Source: Dromaius novaehollandiae
Lineage: Eukaryota > Chordata > Aves > Casuariiformes > Dromaiidae
Direction of reading: 5' to 3'
DNA length: 64,000 nt
NCBI RefSeq assembly: GCF_036370855.1
Contig: NC_088106.1
Span: forward strand, 31,944,501-32,008,500
Position 1 is the first letter of the stretch. The number at the start of each line of letters is the position of its first letter. A model generated the notes under the pieces. The model worked only from the letters and a program-made list of their open reading frames with translations, had not been told where the DNA came from and made no database searches. Position numbers and translations under genes: made by a program. Positions 35,969 to 46,171 of this stretch are shown here, one piece after another.

Positions 35969-37075
35969 ATGACCTCGTCAGAAGAAAAACTTCCAGGCGG
36001 CAGTGGTGGCTCTTCCCCTGGCGCCAGCACCAGCCGGCTGCCTCAGGCAACACCAGGAGATGCCTCTGAAGACCTGCTGTGCACCATCTGCCTGGACACA
36101 GTGGACAACGCCGCCTACGTCGCCTTCTGCATGCACAGGTTCTGCTTTGGCTGTATCCGGCAGTGGTCAGCCACCAGAGCCCAGTGCCCGCTCTGCCAGC
36201 GGCCCTTCAGCTCCATCCTCCACACCGTGCGAGCTGACGACGACTTCCAGGAGTACCGCGTGCAGCGCTCCGACAGCAGCTCGTCCCATGGCTGGCGAGG
36301 AGGGAGATCGGGTTCCCGCTCTGCGGCAAGGAGGCGGCACCGCTCGTCAGCGCCCCGGCACAGCAGCTCCTCCTCCAGCAGCGACAGTGGCCACGCTGGG
36401 TCCCCCGAGAGGGCCCGAAGCAGGTCTCCGAGGCGCCACCACCATGACCACAGCCGGCTTCAGCACGTAGCGAGGGGCTACGACTTCCCCAGGAGGAGCA
36501 GGCGGCGACGGAGCAGGGCTCAGGCCACTGCTCCTGCCAGCCCTTGGGAAAGATCCCGAGCCGGGGGCCGATTGCGGCGCAGGTCGCACAGCACTGATGG
36601 CAGCAGGAGACAGGAAGCAGCTTCTGCAGGCTGGCACCAGCATGCCTCCCCGTCGTGGGGCCACCAGGCCCCTGGGCAGGAGGATGCTCCCGGGCCCTCC
36701 TACGCCAGCTCTGCTTGGGCTCCTGCGCCAGCAGCTTCTCGCGGGGAAACCTCAGCGAGCTCTGCCCAGGAGCTGGCCAGCTCTGCCCCTGCAGCGCACA
36801 GCCTGCCCCCGGCGCGGGGCCAAGCACAGCAGGAGCAGCAAAGGGGCCGCAGCAGCAGAAGGCAGCGCGGAAGACACGCGGAGCCTTCGCCTGCCCGGGA
36901 GAGCCATCGCAGCAGGTCCCCCAGGGGAGGCGACGAGCAGGCCCCCTCGGGCAGCACCGAGCGCCGTCGATGGGGTCGACTCCAGCACAGCCGGGATTTC
37001 TCCAGGGAAAGGCACGGAGCAAGGCGCTCATCCCGGCGGAGGTCCCGCAGCCAACCCAGGCGCAGGGGCTGGTAG
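35969..37075 (+). CDS. TOPORS-like RING finger / RS-rich protein, copy 5
   Basis: This is a full-length copy of 368 residues with an intact RING. Codon 320 is GGA (Gly), a third state at the site that is CGA or TGA elsewhere. Other copy-specific residues are P280, P281, Q291, A304, H340 (Gln in copies 1, 2 and 6) and Q362 (His in copies 1, 2 and 6). Its CRE is at 35,233-35,240 and its noncoding exon ends at 35,546. Confidence 0.85.
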   Translation: MTSSEEKLPGGSGGSSPGASTSRLPQATPGDASEDLLCTICLDTVDNAAYVAFCMHRFCFGCIRQWSATRAQCPLCQRPFSSILHTVRADDDFQEYRVQRSDSSSSHGWRGGRSGSRSAARRRHRSSAPRHSSSSSSSDSGHAGSPERARSRSPRRHHHDHSRLQHVARGYDFPRRSRRRRSRAQATAPASPWERSRAGGRLRRRSHSTDGSRRQEAASAGWHQHASPSWGHQAPGQEDAPGPSYASSAWAPAPAASRGETSASSAQELASSAPAAHSLPPARGQAQQEQQRGRSSRRQRGRHAEPSPARESHRSRSPRGGDEQAPSGSTERRRWGRLQHSRDFSRERHGARRSSRRRSRSQPRRRGW

Positions 37076-37208
37076 GACACCGTGTGAAAGGAGCCAGCCC
37101 AAAGCTCACCCCTTGCCAGTGCACTCCAGGGCAGTGGAATTTCTCCAAAGGAGAGCTCACTTGGAGGAGCTGTCCTTTCACAAAGCCATCCTCTCATCTC
37201 CCTCTGTG

Positions 37209-39189
37209 TGCAATCACAGAACCACGGAGGTGGGAAGGGACCTCTGGAGGTGGCCTAGCATGCCGTGTCCAGGGAGCTCTTGAGTAGCTCCAAGCAGGGG
37301 GACTCCACCAGCTCTCCGGGCAAGCTGTGGCCCTCTTGGATCACCCTCACAATAAAAAGGCTTCTTCTGAGCTTCACATGCAATTGCCTGTATTGCAGTT
37401 TGTGCCCCTGGCCTCTTGCCCTGTCACTCTGCACCACGGAGAGGAATCTGGCTGCGTCTTCTTTACTCCCTCCCATCAGCTCTTTCTACACGGGCAGCAG
37501 ATCCCCGCTGAGCCTCCGGCACGCTAAGCAATCGCAGCTCTCTCTGCCTCTCCTCACACTGGAGGTGCTGCAGGCCCTTCATCATCTTCACGGCTCTTGG
37601 CTGCACTCGCTCCACTCCAGACGCCCTGCGCCCCGCCGGCGGTGCTCGGCGGCCGCTGCCCTGTGCCAGAGTGGCCGCGGCGAGCGGCCGTCCCGGGCAG
37701 CCCAGCCGGTCCCACCTGCCCCGTGGCCCCCAGCCGCAGCTCTTTGGAGAAAGCAGGGCCGCAGTCATCAGCTTTGCTGGGGGTAGCTGGGGCTTGCTCC
37801 CCCCGGTCCCACGGCCCAGAGCTAGAGCCCACGGGGAGTCCGGGGACCATCACCATCGGGGCTGCCAGGGCAGCAGAGTTACAGAACGGTTGAGGTTGGA
37901 AGGGACCTTTCTAGATCACCTAGCCAACCTCCAGTTACATCTCAACTTCAGGGTGGGCCAGCCTTAGGGAAATCCCTTGGCCTGTGCTTCCCCCCAAGAT
38001 GCTTTGGCAAACCACAGGATCACCAAATCACAGAATGGTTGGGGTTGGAAGGGACCTCTGCAGAGCCTCTAGTGCAGCCTCTAGTCCTAGCTGACACCAC
38101 ATGCTCAAGCAGGGTCATCTAGAGCAGCTTACCCAGCACCCTGTCCAGGAAGCTTTGCAATAGCTGCAAGGATTGAGATGCCACGACGACTCTGGGCAAC
38201 CTCTTGCAGTGCTCTGGCACCCTCACACGAGGAAAGTTGTTCCTTCTGTTCAGACGCAATTTCCTCTGTTTTCGTTGGTGCCCATTGCCTCTCATCCGAT
38301 CACTGGGCAGCACAGAAGGGGGCCTGGTGCCATCCTCTTTACACCCTCCCCTCAGATATTTATCGGCATCGATAAGATTCCTCCCATCAGCCTTCGCTCC
38401 TCCAGGCTCCACAGGCCCAGCTCTCCCAGCCTTTCCTCACAGCAGAGATGCTCCAGTCCCTTCCTCCTCTTCGGAGCCCTTCGCTGCACTCGCTCCACTA
38501 GCTCCATACATGTCTTGTACTGCGGAGCTCCAAACTGGACACAGTACGCCAGGGCTGGCCTCAGCAGGGCAGCTGAGGAGAGCACATCACCTCCCTGGAC
38601 CTGCTGGCAAGGCTCTGCTCTTCCTCATGCAGCCCAGGACGCCATTGGCCACCTTTGCCACAAGGGCCCATTGCTGGCTCATGGTCCACTTGTTGCCCCC
38701 CAGGACTCCCAGGTCCTGCTCGGCAGAGCTGCTTTCCAGCAGGTCGGCTCACACCATCTACTGGTATGTGGGGTTAGTCCTCCCCAGGGGCAGGACTCTT
38801 CTGCACTTCCCTTGAGTGAACTTCAGCAGGTTCCTCTCTGCCCATTTCTCCGCACGGGCGAGGTCCCTCTCAATGGCAGCACAGGCCTCTGCTGCATGAG
38901 CCACTCCTCCCTGTGTCTGACCAGGAAACTTGCTGAGGGTACACTCTGTCCCTTCATCCAGGTCATTTATGAATGAGTTGAACAGGACTGGAACAGACAG
39001 TTGAACAGGAGAAGTGTCAAAAGCTTTCCTGAAGTTGGCATGAACAGCAGACACCACCGCTCTCCCTTCATCTACCCAGCCAGTCATTCCATCATAGGAG
39101 GCATCAGCTGGCTTAAGCTTGATTTTCCCTTGGTGAATCCATGCTGACTACTCCTCACCCCCTTCTTGTCCTTTACACGCCTGGAGTCA
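37209..39189 (-). mobile_element. CR1 cluster A, unit 5
   Basis: It has the same pieces, with private changes near 38,074 (AGTGCAGCC), 39,045 (GAACAGCAGAC) and 39,110 (CAGCTGGCTT). Confidence 0.85.
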
Positions 39190-39893
39190 TTTCACCCCAG
39201 AAGGCCATCAGGCGGGACGGTGCCAGGGCGCTTGGGGCAGGGCACCGCAAAGGCCTTGGGCCAAGCATGCTTGGAAGGAAGGAGAAAATGCAGCGTGGAC
39301 AAGAAATCCTTGGCAGGACCTGGAGAGTCCTCTGCCTCTTCCCCAGTCCTCTTCCTACACCCAGGAGGCCGAGGTTGGTGTCAGCCTTGGAGGGGGACAA
39401 AGGGACATGCTGTCCCCCAGGGACTCGGCACGCCAGGAGCAAACCACAAAGGTGCTGCCTGAGGTCACCATCCTGCAGACACTGCTGGAGCAGCCCAGGA
39501 AGCCGTGAGCTCCTGGAGATGAGGCCAAGCCCCACTGGGAAGGTCGGAGCCCCCAGGACCCTGCCTGCTTCTTTGCGCCCTGCCCCATTGTTCCCAGGAG
39601 ATGGGCCAGGCACAGGCATGAGCAGGCTGCACCAGGCAGTGCCGCTGGAGACCACTTGAGATATGGCCAGTCCTCCCAGTCTGCGCACTATTGATGACGC
39701 CTAGGCAGGGCTTTGCTTTTTCCCTCTTATGTCAAATACACCCCCAGACTCTTGAAAACTTTGATTTTTGGAAAAAAAACCCTCCTTGAACTCCTCAATG
39801 CAGAAGAGGCATTCTTACGGTGCTGGGTTAGGGGGTGGAGGAAAGAGAGGGAAAGTGACGCTGCTCTCTTGAGTGGAAAAAGCTGTCCAGTTC

Positions 39894-40172
39894 AAAAACA
39901 CAACTCTGGCTGGATTTGGCCCCACTGATGGTTGCAAGAATTCGACTTGAATTCAACAATGCCACCTACGTCGCCTTCTGCATGCACAGGTTCTGCTTTG
40001 GCTGTATCTGGCCAAGTGCCCGCTCTGCCAGCGGCCTTTCAACTCCATCCTCCACACGGTGCGAGCTGACAACGACTTCCAGGAGTACCGCGTGGGGCAC
40101 TCCGATAGCAGCTCCTCCGATGGCCATGAAGGAGGGAGATACCGTTCACACTGTGCGGCAAGGAGGCGGCAA
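39894..40172 (+). pseudogene. Relic of the TOPORS-like gene, unit 5
   Basis: It has the same deletion and frameshift. It is the last relic, because unit 6 breaks off before this point. Confidence 0.8.
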
Positions 40173-40288
40173 GAGGCGGTCATGCCAGGATGTACCAAGA
40201 GTGCAGAGTGCTGCCAGGGTGCTCAGACCTCATTTCCCCATCCTCAAACCATGCTGACCACTCCCAAACGCCTTCTGGGCCTTCATAT

Positions 40289-42134
40289 GTTTGCAATTGC
40301 CTGTATTGCAGTTTGTGCCCCTGGCCTCTTGCCCTGTCACTCTGCACCACGGAGAGGAATCTGGCTGCGTCTTCTTTACTCCCTCCCATCAGCTCTTTCC
40401 ACACGGGCAGCAGATCCCCGCTGAGCCTCCGGCACGCTAAGCAATCGCAGCTCTCTCTGCCTCTCCTCACACTGGAGGTGCTGCAGGCCCTTCATCATCT
40501 TCACGGCTCTTGGCTGCACTCGCTCCACTCCAGCCCCGTCTCTCTGGCCTGGGGAGCCCAGCATGGGACACAGCCCTCCAGACGGGGCTCCCCAGGACCA
40601 AGTGGAGGGCAAGGATCCCTTCCCTGCCCCTGCTGGCAAGGCTCCTGCCAACGCTGCCCAGCACGCTGCTGCCCTTCCCTGCTGCCAGGGCACAGCGTGG
40701 GCTCACCTTCACCTTGGGGGCACCAGCAGCCCCAGCTGCTTCCCTGCAAAGCTGCTTGCCAGCCCGGTGGCCCACAGCCTCTGCTGCTGTACGGGCTGAT
40801 TCCTCCCCGGCGGCAGCACTTGGCATTTCCCTGAGCTCAGCTTCCGGAGGTTCCCGGCAGCCCATTTCTCCAGCCTGTCGAGGGCCCGTCGAATGGCGGC
40901 ACAGCCAGCGGGGGCCTCGAGCCCTCCTGCCCGCTTGCGACCGACCTCCTCCAGGCTTGCCGCAGACTTGCACTCTGTCCCATCCTCCAGGTCTTTGATG
41001 CAGGTGTTCATCAGCGGTGGCCCCAGGACCCACCCCGGCGTCCTCCACTAGCGGCTGGCCCCCAGCTGGCCTCGGTGCCGCTGCTCACAAGCCTCTGCGC
41101 GCCACAGTTCAGCTGGGTTGCAGTCCACCTCCCCGTCCGTTTCCCAAACCCAGGCTTCATCCCGTTGTCTGGGGGGATGTGATGGGCGGCAAGCCCCAAA
41201 AGCCTTACAGAAGTCAGGGCAAACAACACCCACTGCTCTCCGCTCGCCCACCAAGCCAGGCATCCCCTCACAGAAGGCTGTCAGGATGCTCAGGCCTCAT
41301 TTCCCCCTCCTCAAGCCGTGCTGACCACTCCCAAACGCCACCTGGGCCTTCACGTGTTTGCAGCTGTGTCCATGATGATTTGCTCCACGGCCTTCCCAGT
41401 CATCGAGGGGAGCCTGACTGGTGCGTAGCGTTGGGGCGCAGCCAGGGCCGGCCGTTGCCTGGGGATGGGGAGCTGGGAGCCGAGGGCAATAACACCTCCC
41501 GGCAGGGCAGGGGCCTCGCCAGCCAGGCCCCGTCCCACCGTAGCGCCCCAGCGAGGCGAGCAGGGCAGAGCCAGGCATCATGCCAGCATCGACCGAGAGT
41601 GCAGAGCATCAGGTGTGTTTGCGGAGACGAGGCTGGACCAAGGTCAAGCCGGGAAGTGAGTCTGCAGGTGCGGGCTGGGATCGACGGGGCCCGCAGCCGG
41701 GCATGGGCATGCCGGTGGCTGAGCTGGAGACCAGCCCTCCTCCCGCACAGCTCAGGCAGGCACTGAAGGCCACGGGCTGAGCTGAAATGGGCTTCGGGGC
41801 CCACGGGCAGCGTGTGGGGGAGGCCCCAGGGGAGGCTGCTGCGAGGCCATGGAGGCCAAGGAGTGCACACAAGGCCCTCACATGTACTTCCCTGCACCCC
41901 CTTTCTTCCCTTCTTCAAGACAGCTTTCTGCCACTCCCCAGCAGCCTCCCCGCATCGCCAGGACCTCTCGGAGATGATCGGCAGTGGCCTCGCAGTGATA
42001 CCGGCCAGCTCGCCCAGCACTCGTGGCTCAGCATCTCGTCAAGCCCCGTGCATTTGTGTATGCGCAGTCTGGTGAAACCTTCCCTAACATGATCCTCCTG
42101 CACCAAGGAGAAGGAGCTCCTGACATGCCCAGGC
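40289..42134 (-). mobile_element. CR1 cluster B, unit 5
   Basis: It has the same structure with the five-G run otherwise seen only in unit 0. Confidence 0.75.
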
Positions 42135-42543
42135 TCTGGCCAAGCTCCACTTCTTTTCAAAACACCCCCCCAACACACAACTGCGCAATGCAGCACATGA
42201 GTTTTCATGGTGCCTGGCTGGGGGGAAAGGTGGCTCTCTGGAAGAAAAGGGGGTCCACTTCACCACCACAGCTCTGCCTGGATTTGGCCACCCGGAGGGT
42301 TGGCAGCGTTTGACTTGACCTCTGCCGAAAGAGGAGAGGACGAGAAATAGCTCGGCAACTCTGAGCTTTGCACAGATGTCCAGCCCACGACTGCCGGTGC
42401 AGCCAAGGCAAAGCCGGGCACAGCCCCAAGCAGCAACAGCCCCACGCGGAAAGAGCCCAAGCAAACGCCAAGGGCTGAAGCCTGCTCTCCAAGGGACTGT
42501 GCAAGCCCAGGGCTGCTCCCGCAGCCTGGGCATCTTTGGGGTG

Positions 42544-42874
42544 TGGCCCCGAGAGCCCTGTGACGTCACCAGAGAGTTCCTGTGACTCCCGTGACATCAC
42601 CGCTTGGAGGCAGCCGCACAGTGGGGACCCCCGCACTTAGCCCCAAGCTCCGCGCTGGGTGGCACGCGAGGCGTCCAGGGCCCGGCAGGGTCACGGCTTT
42701 GCGTTTGGGGCTTTGCTCTGCGGCCAGCAGCAGCTCTGCCTGGCTGACTCGGGGGCTGTGGACCCCGCGCGGCTGCTGTCCCGCGGCCGGGGGCGCCCAG
42801 AGGGTGCCAAGAGCGTTGGGGAGCCCTGAAGGTGCGCGGGGTGTTCCCCGTTGTGCACGGACTGACGTGTGCAG
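42544..42874 (+). promoter_or_regulatory. CRE promoter and 5' noncoding exon of copy 6
   Basis: The CRE is at 42,561-42,568, the second CRE-like site is retained, and the donor follows 42,874. Confidence 0.5.
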
Positions 42875-43296
42875 GTGAGCGGTGCTGCTGCAAGGCAGGC
42901 AGGCAGCGTGGGCGGCAGTGGCGGGTGCGGGCACTGCTTGGGACTGCCTCGATGCAACGCTTCAGGGCGAGGATGGGGGAGAAGAAGTGCCCCCTCACCC
43001 CGTAGCCCACCTGCTGCCTTTGCCCCAGCCTGCCTTGCCCTGGCTGGCTGGGGACGACCTTCCCCCGGGACCTCCCCTGCTCCAGGGGAAGCATTGCTGG
43101 GCAAAGCCAGAGCTGGAGGGCAGTCTTTTAGGGGGGCCTTTACACTGCCTCGCAAATGGCGCTTCTGCTGCTTCCTTGCAGCCTTCAAGAAGCCTGGGCA
43201 GCTCTTTGGCTCTCCACCTCCACAGCTTTCCTGCTTTCTCCTCTCTTTTGTCTCCAGGAAAGGTCACGAGCTCCAGGTCTCTCTCCTTTGTAGAAC

Positions 43297-44403
43297 ATGA
43301 CCTCGTCAGAAGAAAAACTTCCAGGCGGCAGTGGTGGCTCTTCCCCTGGCGCCAGCACCAGCCGGCTGCCTCAGGCAACACCAGGAGATGCCTCTGAAGA
43401 CCTGCTGTGCACCATCTGCCTGGACACAGTGGACAACGCCGCCTACGTCGCCTTCTGCATGCACAGGTTCTGCTTTGGCTGTATCCGGCAGTGGTCAGCC
43501 ACCAGAGCCCAGTGCCCGCTCTGCCAGCGGCCCTTCAGCTCCATCCTCCACACCGTGCGAGCTGACGACGACTTCCAGGAGTACCGCGTGCAGCGCTCCG
43601 ACAGCAGCTCGTCCCATGGCTGGCGAGGAGGGAGATCGGGTTCCCGCTCTGCGGCAAGGAGGCGGCACCGCTCGTCAGCGCCCCGGCACAGCAGCTCCTC
43701 CTCCAGCAGCGACAGTGGCCACGCTGGGTCCCCCGAGAGGGCCCGAAGCAGGTCTCCGAGGCGCCACCACCATGACCACAGCCGGCTTCAGCACGTAGCG
43801 AGGGGCTACGACTTCCCCAGGAGGAGCAGGCGGCGACGGAGCAGGGCTCAGGCCACTGCTCCTGCCAGCCCTTGGGAAAGATCCCGAGCCGGGGGCCGAT
43901 TGCGGCGCAGGTCGCACAGCACTGATGGCAGCAGGAGACAGGAAGCAGCTTCTGCAGGCTGGCACCAGCATGCCTCCCCGTCGTGGGGCCACCAGGCCCC
44001 TGGGCAGGAGGATGCTCCCGGGCCCTCCTACGCCAGCTCTGCTTGGGCTCCTGCGCCAGCAGCTTCTCGCGGGGAAACCTCAGCGAGCTCTGCCCAGGAG
44101 CTGGCCAGCTCTGCCCCCGCAGCGCACAGCCTGTCCCCGGCGCGCGGCCAAGCACAGCAGGAGCAGCAAAGGGGCCGCAGCAGCAGAAGGCAGCGCGGAA
44201 GACACGCGGAGCCTTCGCCTGCCCGGGAGAGCCATCGCAGCAGGTCCCCCAGGGGAGGCGACGAGCAGGCCCCCTCGGGCAGCACCGAGCGCCGTCGATG
44301 GGGTCGACTCCAGCAGAGCCGGGATTTCTCCAGGGAAAGGCACGGAGCAAGGCGCTCATCCCGGCGGAGGTCCCGCAGCCATCCCAGGCGCAGGGGCTGG
44401 TAG
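43297..44403 (+). CDS. TOPORS-like RING finger / RS-rich protein, copy 6 (last of array)
   Basis: This is a full-length copy of 368 residues with an intact RING and residues 1-268 identical to all others. Codon 320 is GGA (Gly), as in copy 5; S280, P281, Q291 and A304 match copy 4. It is the copy nearest the array end, and its unit breaks off 1.8 kb downstream of the stop codon. Its CRE is at 42,561-42,568. Confidence 0.85.
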   Translation: MTSSEEKLPGGSGGSSPGASTSRLPQATPGDASEDLLCTICLDTVDNAAYVAFCMHRFCFGCIRQWSATRAQCPLCQRPFSSILHTVRADDDFQEYRVQRSDSSSSHGWRGGRSGSRSAARRRHRSSAPRHSSSSSSSDSGHAGSPERARSRSPRRHHHDHSRLQHVARGYDFPRRSRRRRSRAQATAPASPWERSRAGGRLRRRSHSTDGSRRQEAASAGWHQHASPSWGHQAPGQEDAPGPSYASSAWAPAPAASRGETSASSAQELASSAPAAHSLSPARGQAQQEQQRGRSSRRQRGRHAEPSPARESHRSRSPRGGDEQAPSGSTERRRWGRLQQSRDFSRERHGARRSSRRRSRSHPRRRGW

Positions 44404-46171
44404 GACACCGTGTGAAAGGAGCCAGCCCAAAGCTCACCCCTTGCCAGTGCACTCCAGGGCAGTGGAATTTCTCCAAAGGAGAGCTCACTTGGAGGAGCTG
44501 TCCTTTCACAAAGCCATCCTCTCATCTCCCTCTGTGTGCAATCACAGAACCACGGAGGTGGGAAGGGACCTCTGGAGGTGGCCTAGCATGCCGTGTCCAG
44601 GGAGCTCTTGAGTAGCTCCAAGCAGGGGGACTCCACCAGCTCTCCGGGCAAGCTGTGGCCCTCTTGGATCACCCTCACAATAAAAAGGCTTCTTCTGAGC
44701 TTCACATGCAATTGCCTGTATTGCAGTTTGTGCCCCTGGCCTCTTGCCCTGTCACTCTGCACCACGGAGAGGAATCTGGCTGCGTCTTCTTTACTCCCTC
44801 CCATCAGCTCTTTCCACACGGGCAGCAGATCCCCGCTGAGCCTCCGGCACGCTAAGCAATCGCAGCTCTCTCTGCCTCTCCTCACACTGGAGGTGCTGCA
44901 GGCCCTTCATCATCTTCACGGCTCTTGGCTGCACTCGCTCCACTCCAGACGCCCTGCGCCCCGCCGGCGGTGCTCGGCGGCCGCTGCCCTGTGCCAGAGT
45001 GGCCGCGGCGAGCGGCCGTCCCGGGCAGCCCAGCCGGTCCCACCTGCCCCGTGGCCCCCAGCCGCAGCTCTTTGGAGAAAGCAGGGCCGCAGTCATCAGC
45101 TTTGCTGGGGGTAGCTGGGGCTTGCTCCCCCCGGTCCCACGGCCCAGAGCTAGAGCCCACGGGGAGTCCGGGGACCATCACCATCGGGGCTGCCAGGGCA
45201 GCAGAGTTACAGAACGGTTGAGGTTGGAAGGGACCTTTCTAGATCACCTAGCCAACCTCCAGTTACATCTCAACTTCAGGGTGGGCCAGCCTTAGGGAAA
45301 TCCCTTGGCCTGTGCTTCCCCCCAAGATGCTTTGGCAAACCACAGGATCACCAAATCACAGAATGGTTGGGGTTGGAAGGGACCTCTGCAGAGCCTCTAG
45401 TCCAGCCTCTAGTCCTAGCTGACACCACATGCTCAAGCAGGGTCATCTAGAGCAGCTTACCCAGCACCCTGTCCAGGAAGCTTTGCAATAGCTGCAAGGA
45501 TTGAGATGCCACGACGACTCTGGGCAACCTCTTGCAGTGCTCTGGCACCCTCACACGAGGAAAGTTGTTCCTTCTGTTCAGACGCAATTTCCTCTGTTTT
45601 CGTTGGTGCCCATTGCCTCTCATCCGATCACTGGGCAGCACAGAAGGGGGCCTGGTGCCATCCTCTTTACACCCTCCCCTCAGATATTTATCGGCATCGA
45701 TAAGATTCCTCCCATCAGCCTTCGCTCCTCCAGGCTCCACAGGCCCAGCTCTCCCAGCCTTTCCTCACAGCAGAGATGCTCCAGTCCCTTCCTCCTCTTC
45801 GGAGCCCTTCGCTGCACTCGCTCCACTAGCTCCATACATGTCTTGTACTGCGGAGCTCCAAACTGGACACAGTACGCCAGGGCTGGCCTCAGCAGGGCAG
45901 CTGAGGAGAGCACATCACCTCCCTGGACCTGCTGGCAAGGCTCTGCTCTTCCTCATGCAGCCCAGGACGCCATTGGCCACCTTTGCCACAAGGGCCCATT
46001 GCTGGCTCATGGTCCACTTGTTGCCCCCCAGGACTCCCAGGTCCTGCTCGGCAGAGCTGCTTTCCAGCAGGTCGGCTCACACCATCTACTGGTATGTGGG
46101 GTTAGTCCTCCCCAGGGGCAGGACTCTTCTGCACTTCCCTTGAGTGAACTTCAGCAGGTTCCTCTCTGCCC
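43973..46171 (+). repeat. Array unit 6, partial (right end of array)
   Basis: This unit matches the first 2.2 kb of the others and stops inside CR1 cluster A. The next base begins a CR1 sequence that is alignable with the array version but clearly diverged, and longer. Confidence 0.93.
44537..45290 (-). mobile_element. CR1 cluster A, unit 6: first two antisense pieces
   Basis: These are the first two CR1 3' pieces of the cluster. The third piece continues out of the array and is listed separately. Confidence 0.8.

Larger units (their letters stand above)
29316..36644 (+). repeat. Array unit 4 (7329 bp)
   Basis: This unit has the majority length. It has a private cluster of changes near 34,660-34,680 in CR1 cluster B (GGCATCACAGTGATACC where most units read GGCCTCGCAGTGATATC). 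Confidence 0.95.
36645..43972 (+). repeat. Array unit 5 (7328 bp)
   Basis: This unit shares the five-G run in CR1 cluster B (near 40,717) with unit 0 but has the six-G intron run of the others, so it is one base short of the majority. It also shares GATACCGGCC in cluster B with unit 4. Confidence 0.95.
1..46171 (+). repeat. Tandem array of a 7.33 kb TOPORS-like gene unit
   Basis: Six complete head-to-tail units and part of a seventh are visible. Units are nearly identical by eye (roughly 99%). Homologues of position 1 fall at 7328, 14657, 21986, 29316, 36645 and 43973; this phase is arbitrary because the left end lies outside the window. Order inside a unit, using the first unit: gene tail (1-431), CR1 cluster A (565-2545), unassigned segment (2546-3060), gene relic (3250-3528), CR1 cluster B (3645-5490), CRE promoter and noncoding exon (5900-6230), intron (6231-6612), gene (6652-7758). 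All genes are on the plus strand and all CR1 pieces are antisense. Similarity to the flank drops sharply at 46,172. Confidence 0.97.

Noticed and set aside
1-46171. CRISPR array or satellite DNA
   Set aside because: The repeat unit is 7.33 kb with a gene and dispersed CR1 pieces. There are no short repeats with spacers, and it is not simple satellite.
1-46171. The array as a pure assembly artefact
   Set aside because: Units differ by many single-base variants and three run-length differences, which argues for real copies, though the true copy number is unknown.
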